Assembly: GCF_014649875.1 (NCBI RefSeq)
Contig: NZ_BMTW01000001.1
Coordinates: 62,001-126,000, forward strand
Source of the DNA: Streptomyces rubiginosohelvolus
GTDB lineage: Bacteria; Actinomycetota; Actinomycetes; Streptomycetales; Streptomycetaceae
Direction: 5' to 3'
DNA length: 64,000 nucleotides
The translations under genes were made by a program, and so were the position numbers. Under the pieces are notes generated by a model. The model was not told where the DNA came from. It saw only the letters and a list, made by a program, of their open reading frames with translations, and searched no databases. This document shows positions 39,601 to 45,562 of the stretch, piece by piece; position 1 is the stretch's first letter, and each line of letters starts with the position of its first letter.

Positions 39601-42513
39601 GAGGACGAGGCGGGCGTCGTCCAGGCCGTCCGCGCCGGGCTCCGCATCCCGTTGACGGTGACCGACGCCGAGGGGCGGGACCCGGACGAGGCGATCGCGG
39701 CGCTGCTCTCCGAGGAGAGCCACCGCGCCTACGACCTGGCCGAGGGGCCGCTGTTCACACCCCGGCTGCTCCGGCTGGCCGACGACGACCACGTCCTGGT
39801 TCTCGGGATGCACCACATCGTCACGGACGCGCACTCGGCCGCGCTGATCGCCGGGGATCTCCGGGAGCTGTACACGGCGGCCCTCGCCGGGCGCCCGCCG
39901 TTCTTCGCCCGGCCCGCCGGGACGACCGTCGGGGCACCCGAGCCGCCGCACGACCCGGCCGGCCTGGCCTGGTGGCGTGAGCTGCTGGGCGAGAAGCCCC
40001 CGGTGCTGGCCCTGCCGACGGACCGGCCGCGCGGGCGGCGGGTGGCGGGGCACGGCGGGGCGGTGGCCCGGAGCGTGGTCCGGGAGCGGGCGGACCGGCT
40101 GCGGGAGTGGAGCGGGCAGCAGGGCGTGACCCTGTTCGCCACGCTGTGCACGGCCTGGCAGCTGGTGCTGCGGCGGCGGTCCGGGCAGGACGCGTTCCTG
40201 CTGGGTACGACCTTCGGGCGGCGGCGGCCGGAGACGGCGGACACGGTGGGCTTCCACGTGGCCCTGCTGCCGCTGTCGCTGTCCGCGACGGACGCAACCC
40301 CGCTGCCGGAGGCCGTACGGGCCACCGGCCGGGCGCTGTTCGCGGCGGAGGATCACAGCGGGGTGGACCTGGACGCGCTGGTCGCCGCCGTCCACCCCGA
40401 CCCGGGGAACCCGCGGCCGCTGGTGACGGTTTCGGTCGATCTGGACCGCTCGGCGCTGGCCGGAATCGACCTGCCCGGACTGCGTGCGGAGGGGGTGGCG
40501 GCCGGGACGGAGTCGGCGCCGCTGGAGCTGGCGCTGATGGCGACCCATGCCCTGGACGGGAGTCTCCGTCTGCGGTTGCGCTACGACACCGACCTGTTCG
40601 ACGCGGCGACGGCGGAGAGGTATCTCGCCGAGCTGGACGAGCAGTTGGACGCGGTGACAGCTGAGTCGTGTGAGGAGCCGGCACGACGCGAGGAGCACGC
40701 ACCGAGCGATGGGGCCATCCCGCGCGAGGAGCAATCGTCGCGCGAGGAGGACGTGCCACGCGAGGCTCCCGCCCCGGACACCGCCACCCTCCTCCGTGAG
40801 ATCTGGGAGTCCGTCCTCGATGTGCGCGGCTTCCCCGCCGACAGCAACTTCTTCGACCTGGGCGGCAATTCGATCGCCGCGATCCGCCTCGTGAACCGGG
40901 TCCGGGACACCCTCGGCGTCGACTACCCGCTGGTGGACTTCTTCGCCGAGGCCACCCTGCGGGCCATGACCGCGCAGCTGGTGACCGGCGACGGGCCCAC
41001 CCCGGCGGGCGAGGACAGCCCCGCCGAGGACACCGCCGTCGTCGACCGCGCCCCCGTCAGCGACCAGCAGGCCCGCATGATCGCCGGGCACCACGCCATG
41101 CCCGACCCCGCCGTGTGGAACGTCCCCACGCGGATCACGTTCACCGGGGCGCTGGATCCGGCGGCCCTGCGGTCCGCCGTGTCCGAGGTGATCGCCCGGC
41201 ACGACGCGCTGCGCACCCGGTTCGTCCAGGAGGACGCGCCGGACGGGCCGTGGTGGCAGGAGGTGGTGGCGGCGGGGCCGGTGGCGTTGCCGGTGGAAGA
41301 TCTGACGGCGCTGCCCGCCGGTGAGCGGCGGCCCCGGGCGGACGCTCTGTGCCGGGCGGACGCGGCGGCCCCCTTCGAGCTGGGGCAGGCCCTGCTGCCC
41401 CGGCTGCGGCTGCTGCGGGTCGAGGAGGACCGCTGGGAGCTGATGTTCGTCCTGCACCACGTGTGCGCCGACGGCTGGTCGCTGTCCCTGCTGCTCGCGG
41501 AGATCGCCGCGCTGTACACGGCGGCGGCCGCGGGTGTCCCGCACGGACTGCCGGACCCGGCGATGCAGGCGCCCGGGTACGCCCGGTGGCAGCGGGAGCA
41601 CCACGATCCCGGGGCCGAGGAGGAGCGGGCCGCGTTCTGCGCCGCCTATCTGGACGGGGTGCCGTCCGCCGTCCCCGTACCGACGGACCGGCCGCGGGCG
41701 CAGAAGCTGAGCGGGCACGGGGACACGGTGCGCGGGGCCGCGTCGGGCGACGTGCGGGCGGCGGTGGAGAAGCTCGCGGCCGACCGGCACACCACTCCGT
41801 TCGCCGTCGCCGCCGCCGCGCTCGGGGTGTTCCTGACCCGGCTGTCGGGCGAGGAGGACACCTTGCTGAGCGTGCCGTACGCCAACCGCGAGGGCACCGC
41901 TTCGGAGTCGCTCGTGGCGATGACGTCCACAGCGGTGATGGTTCGCGTACGACTGGATTCAGCCAATCTTGGGGAGACGTGCGCGGAGCTCGCGGTGCGT
42001 ACGGGGGCGGGTGCGCTCGGCGCCATGGCGCATGTGCTGCCCACGGCCCGCATCATGCAGGCGATGCGGGACGCGGGCGCTGTCAGCGTCCCCGACCGGG
42101 TCCCGCACGTCCTGGCCTTCCAGAACTCCGTCGACACGGACATCGAGATCCCCGGGCTGCGGGTCGAGGTGGCCGATCTGGCACCGCCGCTTTCCCGCAG
42201 CGAGCTGTGCTTCGGGCTTGCGCCGCGCCGGGACGCCGCGAAGGGTTATCGAACGTTCCTGGAATTCTCCACCGACCTGTGGGACCACACGACCGCCCAC
42301 GACCTTCTCGGGTCGTACACCGACCTGCTCGCGGAGTTCTGCGCCCGGCCCGACCGGCCGGTGCGGGAACTCCTCGGGGAGCGCCCCTCGCAGGGGTCCT
42401 CGGGCCAAGGCTCCGGGGGCTCCGCCGGGGGCGCCAGCGCCGGGCCCGACCAGCCCGGCGGACCGTCACCCTCCCTGTCATTGCCGAACACCGGAAAGGC
42501 GGACGCCGTATGA
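36679..42513 (+). CDS. Hybrid synthetase: class III aminotransferase - LLM monooxygenase - C - PCP - C
   Basis: A 1944-residue enzyme. Domains: N-terminal coiled-coil docking helix (about 10-45); PLP aminotransferase of the glutamate-1-semialdehyde type (about 85-515, PLP lysine K354 in TYGKALGGGFPIGAV); luciferase-like FMN monooxygenase of the natural-product LLM family (about 535-900, SVWLPERHFDSFGGL, GCATGWHARDFAL, FLATSGQPASYEEAARRG); condensation domain 1 (about 915-1330, H1045-H1046-IVT-D1050-A1051, Gly replaced by Ala); PCP with S1398 in LGGNS; condensation domain 2 (about 1455-1890, HHVCADG at 1593-1599); a Gly/Ser tail. It should aminate the beta-ketone made by the PKS, hydroxylate the alpha carbon and condense the result. 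No adenylation domain is present. Confidence 0.95.
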   Translation: MSAGIPVPADAAAGAAEAVARAAELSRALTDRLAAARAQIATEAPAEKPRPAEKSAHGPRLVVDAAGGMAGAGADAAQRAHTASLVRRFTERTRTSKELAQQHRSVLADSRAVVGFRDATKEMLYPVAARSAHGSRLIDVDGNAYTDITMGFGALLLGHEAEPVTEAVRRHLADGLRFGPRSPDTGEAAALLASLTGMERVAFASSGTEANSAAIRLARAATGRDKVVMFRGSYHGHIDSVLGRPGGPGQRAVPVSRGIPDSAVAELIVLEYGEQESLETIDALGDSIAAVLVEPVQCRNPGLRPVEFVRSLRELTARRGIVLLFDEMLTGLRPHQRGAQAHFGVVPDLATYGKALGGGFPIGAVAGRADLLDGVDGGFWRYGEPGGPARETTFIGGTYMQHPLSMAAARAVLTHLTEQGPGLQSGLNDRTQALADRLNDFFRDEEFPLELAHFGSMFRFRHRADLELLYHHLQLRGVYVWEWRSFYLSTAHTEEDVNRVAEAVEGSLRELRDGGFFPRTTPRPAVAKPTETQRPTPDFGVYFFGDYPQTEEAAEADGSGGSGTPEAYDALFETVRFADEHGFSSVWLPERHFDSFGGLFPNPAVLASAVARETGRVRINAGSVVLPLHDPVRVAEEWSVVDNLSGGRVGIGCATGWHARDFALHPDRFADRRRIAFDHLDEVRRLWRGEAVRRRTGEGAEAEIRIRPRPVQEEPPFFLATSGQPASYEEAARRGLGVVTNLMSQTVDELAANIALYRRTRAACGLDPDAGRVTVLVHTYLGDDHATARADALEPMVRYLRSSLLMRSAATAAGQRREDVAAASEEDLDYLFRRAYDRYCDQRALIGTPESVAPFVAALHGAGVDEIAALVDFGMDRERLRSGLERLDVLRRRTRERAAEAAAEAGSQAVRETVAPATSAQRRLWLAAQLLENPAAYNETQAVRLRGPLDVPALRAAVDGLVERHPGLRTVFRGEDEAGVVQAVRAGLRIPLTVTDAEGRDPDEAIAALLSEESHRAYDLAEGPLFTPRLLRLADDDHVLVLGMHHIVTDAHSAALIAGDLRELYTAALAGRPPFFARPAGTTVGAPEPPHDPAGLAWWRELLGEKPPVLALPTDRPRGRRVAGHGGAVARSVVRERADRLREWSGQQGVTLFATLCTAWQLVLRRRSGQDAFLLGTTFGRRRPETADTVGFHVALLPLSLSATDATPLPEAVRATGRALFAAEDHSGVDLDALVAAVHPDPGNPRPLVTVSVDLDRSALAGIDLPGLRAEGVAAGTESAPLELALMATHALDGSLRLRLRYDTDLFDAATAERYLAELDEQLDAVTAESCEEPARREEHAPSDGAIPREEQSSREEDVPREAPAPDTATLLREIWESVLDVRGFPADSNFFDLGGNSIAAIRLVNRVRDTLGVDYPLVDFFAEATLRAMTAQLVTGDGPTPAGEDSPAEDTAVVDRAPVSDQQARMIAGHHAMPDPAVWNVPTRITFTGALDPAALRSAVSEVIARHDALRTRFVQEDAPDGPWWQEVVAAGPVALPVEDLTALPAGERRPRADALCRADAAAPFELGQALLPRLRLLRVEEDRWELMFVLHHVCADGWSLSLLLAEIAALYTAAAAGVPHGLPDPAMQAPGYARWQREHHDPGAEEERAAFCAAYLDGVPSAVPVPTDRPRAQKLSGHGDTVRGAASGDVRAAVEKLAADRHTTPFAVAAAALGVFLTRLSGEEDTLLSVPYANREGTASESLVAMTSTAVMVRVRLDSANLGETCAELAVRTGAGALGAMAHVLPTARIMQAMRDAGAVSVPDRVPHVLAFQNSVDTDIEIPGLRVEVADLAPPLSRSELCFGLAPRRDAAKGYRTFLEFSTDLWDHTTAHDLLGSYTDLLAEFCARPDRPVRELLGERPSQGSSGQGSGGSAGGASAGPDQPGGPSPSLSLPNTGKADAV

Positions 42514-43811
42514 CTCCGGCCCCCCACCGCAGCCACACCGACGACCTGCTCTCCTTCATCGCCGCCAGCCCGTCCCCGTACCACGTGGTTGCCAGTGCGG
42601 CCCAGCGTCTGGAGAAGGCCGGGTTCCGTGAACTGCGCGGCACCGACGACTGGACCGGGGCGACCGGCGGTCTGTTCGTCAGCCGCGCCGGTGCGCTGAT
42701 CGCCTGGTACGTCCCCGAGGACGCGCCCGCCCACACCCCGTTCCGGATCGTCGGCACCCACACCGACTCCCCGAACCTGCGGATCAAACCCGCACCGGAC
42801 ACCGGGACTTCGGGGTGGCGGCAGATCGGCGTGGAGATCTACGGCGGGGTGCCGCTGAACACCTGGCTCGACCGGGACCTCGGCATCTCCGGCCGGCTCG
42901 CGCTGCGCGGCCCCGACGGCGTGCCGCGCAGCCGGCTCGTCCAGATCGACGAACCCCTGCTGCGGGTGCCGCAGTTGGCGATCCACCTGGACCGTTCGGT
43001 GAACGAGGGCGTGGCGCTGGACCGGCAGCGGCACATCGCGCCGATCTGGGCGCTGGGCGACCCGCGGGAGGGCGAGCTGCTGCGCCGGGTCGCGGCGGCG
43101 GCCGGTGAGGACCCGGCTGACGTCCTGGGCTGGGACCTGATGCTGCACGACATCCAGCCGCCCGGATACCTGGGCGTGGACCGGGAGTTCGTGGTGGCGT
43201 CGCGCCTCGACAACCAGGTCTCGGTGCACGCCGGGGTGACCGCACTCGTGGACGCCGCGACGGGGGCGACGCAGCCCGGGTTCATCCCGGTGCTGGCCGC
43301 CTTCGACCACGAGGAGGTCGGCAGCGGTTCCGAGACGGGCGCGCAGAGCCCGCTGCTGGAGCGGATCCTGTCGCGTTCCGTGTCCGCGCGCGGCGGCAGC
43401 GACGAGGACTGGTCGCGGGCGCTGGCGGGCGCGTTCTGCGTCTCCGCCGACATGGCGCACGCGGTGCACCCGAACTACTCCGAGCGGCACGACCCCGACC
43501 ACCGCCCGCTGCCCAACAGCGGCCCCACCGTCAAGGTGAACGTCAACCAGCGGTACGCCACCGACTCCACCGGCATCGCGATGTTCACGGCGGCGGCCGA
43601 GCGGGCCGGGGCCCCCTGGCAGCCGTTCGTCTCCAACAACGCGATGCCCTGCGGTACATCGATCGGCCCGCTCACGGCGGCCCGTCTCGGCGTCACCACG
43701 GTGGACGTCGGGGTGCCGGGCCTGTCGATGCACTCGGCGCGGGAGCTGTGCGGGGTGCGCGACCCGGGCTACCTCGCCGCGATCCTCACGACGATCATGG
43801 TCGGGGACTGA
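42510..43811 (+). CDS. M18 family metallo-aminopeptidase within the biosynthetic operon
   Basis: A 433-residue di-zinc aminopeptidase of family M18. Metal and catalytic motifs are visible in order: VGTHTDSPNLRIKP (His, Asp), FDHEEVGSGSETGA (Glu pair), VSADMAHAVHPNY (Asp) and GLSMHSARELCGV (His). Intact catalytic residues imply an active hydrolase removing N-terminal (often acidic) residues. The ATG overlaps the preceding synthetase stop (ATGA), so it is translated with the biosynthetic genes. A primary-metabolism peptidase is unexpected here: a spare, inhibitor-tolerant target copy or a product-maturation enzyme are the leading ideas (inference). Confidence 0.95.
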   Translation: MTPAPHRSHTDDLLSFIAASPSPYHVVASAAQRLEKAGFRELRGTDDWTGATGGLFVSRAGALIAWYVPEDAPAHTPFRIVGTHTDSPNLRIKPAPDTGTSGWRQIGVEIYGGVPLNTWLDRDLGISGRLALRGPDGVPRSRLVQIDEPLLRVPQLAIHLDRSVNEGVALDRQRHIAPIWALGDPREGELLRRVAAAAGEDPADVLGWDLMLHDIQPPGYLGVDREFVVASRLDNQVSVHAGVTALVDAATGATQPGFIPVLAAFDHEEVGSGSETGAQSPLLERILSRSVSARGGSDEDWSRALAGAFCVSADMAHAVHPNYSERHDPDHRPLPNSGPTVKVNVNQRYATDSTGIAMFTAAAERAGAPWQPFVSNNAMPCGTSIGPLTAARLGVTTVDVGVPGLSMHSARELCGVRDPGYLAAILTTIMVGD

Positions 43812-43859
43812 CCGGACTCCGGTAGAAGAGCCGCTGGAAGAGAAAGAACAGGAACGATC

Positions 43860-44600
43860 GTGGCTGACGTAGACACCGTCCTCATCTGCCTGCCCTTCGC
43901 CGGGGCGGGCCCCTCCTTCTTCACGCCCTGGCAGAAGCTCGCGCCGGAGGGGCTGCGGATCCTCCCGGTCTCCCTGCCGGGCCGCGAGAAGCGCTTCCCG
44001 GAGCCCGCGTACGATGCGGCGGCCCCGGCCGTCGACGACGCGTACGCGCAGGTGACGGCGGCGCTCGGTGGAGCGGACGGGGACGGGGGCGGCAACCCGG
44101 TCGTGCTGTTCGGGCACAGCATGGGCGCGGTGCTCGCGTACGAGCTGGCGCACCGGATCGAGCGGGCGGGCGGGCCGGTCCGCCTGGCCGCGCTCGTCGT
44201 CAGCGGTGCGCCCGGCCCCTGGACGCCGCGCACGGACCGGGCGGACGGGCTGCCGGACGAGGAGTTCGCCGCCCGGGTCCGGGCGTTCGCCGGGTACGAC
44301 CACCCGGCGCTGGCGGACCCGGAGATGCGGGAGCTGCTGCTGCCGGCGCTGCGGGCGGACGTCCGGCTCCACGAGACGTATGTGCCGTCCACGGACAGCC
44401 CGTTGAGCGTCCCCGTCATCTCCGTCCGGGGGCGGGAGGACACCCTCGTGGGGGCGGTGGAGGCGGCCGAGTGGGGCCGGGCGACGACCGGGAAGCTCAC
44501 GGTGGCCGAGCCGGCCGGCGGGCACATGTATCTGGCCGAGCGGCCGGGCGAGCTGCTGGAGCTGGTGGCCGCCGAGGTACGCGCGGCGAGGGGCCGGTGA
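43860..44600 (+). CDS. Type II thioesterase
   Basis: A 246-residue alpha/beta hydrolase of the external thioesterase group: LICLPFAGAGPSFFTPWQKL at the N-terminus, nucleophile S87 in FGHSMGAVLAYEL, and catalytic His near GGHMYLAERPGELLEL; an Asp in VRGREDTLV completes the triad. Such enzymes clear mis-primed carrier proteins, and could release the final product since no cis thioesterase exists in this cluster. GTG 43860 with AGGAAC upstream, 48 nt after the peptidase. Stop overlaps the SDR start (GTGA). Confidence 0.93.
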   Translation: MADVDTVLICLPFAGAGPSFFTPWQKLAPEGLRILPVSLPGREKRFPEPAYDAAAPAVDDAYAQVTAALGGADGDGGGNPVVLFGHSMGAVLAYELAHRIERAGGPVRLAALVVSGAPGPWTPRTDRADGLPDEEFAARVRAFAGYDHPALADPEMRELLLPALRADVRLHETYVPSTDSPLSVPVISVRGREDTLVGAVEAAEWGRATTGKLTVAEPAGGHMYLAERPGELLELVAAEVRAARGR

Positions 44601-45526
44601 CCGGCGACGGGACGGGCACGGGTGCGGTGACCGGCGCCGGTACGAGCACGGGTGCGGTGACCGGCGGCGCCGGTACCGGTCCGGTGCCCGGCGGTGGTGC
44701 GGGGCGGCTGGCGGGGCGGGCGGCGGTGATCACGGGGGCGGCGCGCGGTCTCGGCCGGGCCTGCGCCCTGGCGTTCGCCCGTGAGGGGGCCGACCTGATG
44801 CTGCTGGACGTGGCGGGCGAGCTGCCCGGGGTGCCGTATCCGCTCGGCTCGGCCTCGCAGCTCGCCCACACCGCGGACCTCTGCCGCGAGGCGGGGTCCA
44901 CCGTGCTCACCCGGCAGGCGGACGTGCGGGACCTGGCGGCGCTGGAGGCGGCGGCGGATGCGGCCGAGGAGCGGTTCGGGCGGATCGACGTACTGGTCAA
45001 CAACGCGGGTATCGCCGCCCCTTCGGGCCGTCCGGCGCACGAGATCACCGAGGCCGAATGGCAGTTGATGATCGATGTGGATCTGGGCGGCGCGTGGCGG
45101 GCGATCCGTGCGGTGGGGGCCCGGATGGTCGCCCAGGGGTCCGGTTCGATCGTCAACGTCGCCTCGACGGCGGGGCTCGTGGGCTACCGGCACTTCGCGG
45201 GGTACGTCGCGGCGAAGCACGGTCTGGTGGGCCTGACGAAGGCGGTGGCCCTGGACTACGCGCCTCGCAAGGTCCGGGTGAACGCGGTCTGTCCGGGCTC
45301 GGTGCGGGACGACGAGGCGATGGAGGGCCGGATGCTGGCGGAGATCGCCCGCTCGCTGGAGGTGCCGGTGGCGGAGCACGAGGAGACCTTCGTCCGGGAC
45401 CAGCCGATGAACGCGCTGGTGGAGCCGGGTGATGTGGCGGAGGCGGTGCTCTGGCTGGCCACGGACGCGTCCCGGCAGGTGACCGGCAGCGTGGTCACCG
45501 TGGACGGCGGCTTCACGGCCCGCTGA
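44597..45526 (+). CDS. SDR family NAD(P)-dependent oxidoreductase
   Basis: A 309-residue (from GTG 44597) short-chain dehydrogenase: cofactor motif VITGAARGLGRACALAFARE, NNAGI, and catalytic S-x12-YxxxK as VNVASTAGLVGYRHFAGYVA then AKHG. An insert after the second strand (LPGVPYPLGSASQLAHTADL) is like that of mycofactocin-linked SDRs, but no mycofactocin genes are visible. The first 36 residues are a Gly/Thr tandem repeat (VTGDGTGTGAVTGAGTSTGA), so the functional start may be farther in. In the pathway it could oxidise or reduce the hydroxy/keto group or a side chain (inference). Coupled to the thioesterase by GTGA. Confidence 0.9.
   Translation: MTGDGTGTGAVTGAGTSTGAVTGGAGTGPVPGGGAGRLAGRAAVITGAARGLGRACALAFAREGADLMLLDVAGELPGVPYPLGSASQLAHTADLCREAGSTVLTRQADVRDLAALEAAADAAEERFGRIDVLVNNAGIAAPSGRPAHEITEAEWQLMIDVDLGGAWRAIRAVGARMVAQGSGSIVNVASTAGLVGYRHFAGYVAAKHGLVGLTKAVALDYAPRKVRVNAVCPGSVRDDEAMEGRMLAEIARSLEVPVAEHEETFVRDQPMNALVEPGDVAEAVLWLATDASRQVTGSVVTVDGGFTAR
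44610..44700 (+). repeat. Short tandem repeat in the SDR 5' end
   Basis: About three imperfect copies of a unit around 30-33 bp built on ACGGGTGCGGTGACCGGCG produce the Gly/Thr-rich head of the SDR. Copies are seen near 44618, 44647 and, partly, 44680. Confidence 0.6.
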
Positions 45527-45562
45527 CCCCGATCTCCCTTTCACATCCGAGGAGTTGCGTAC

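Noticed and set aside
38101..41790. A 1229-codon open frame on the minus strand opposite the aminotransferase-LLM-C synthetase
   Set aside because: It is the shadow of high-GC coding on the plus strand: Arg/Pro/Gly-rich, no domain, no start signal, while the plus frame carries intact catalytic motifs.
42510..43811. Reading the M18 peptidase as a DapE or other cluster tailoring amidase
   Set aside because: HTDSPN, DHEEVGS and MHSARE motifs are specific to M18 aminopeptidases.
44597..45526. Reading the SDR as a terminal reductase releasing an aldehyde
   Set aside because: It is a free-standing classical SDR without a carrier-bound reductase domain's length or motifs, and it is not fused to a PCP.
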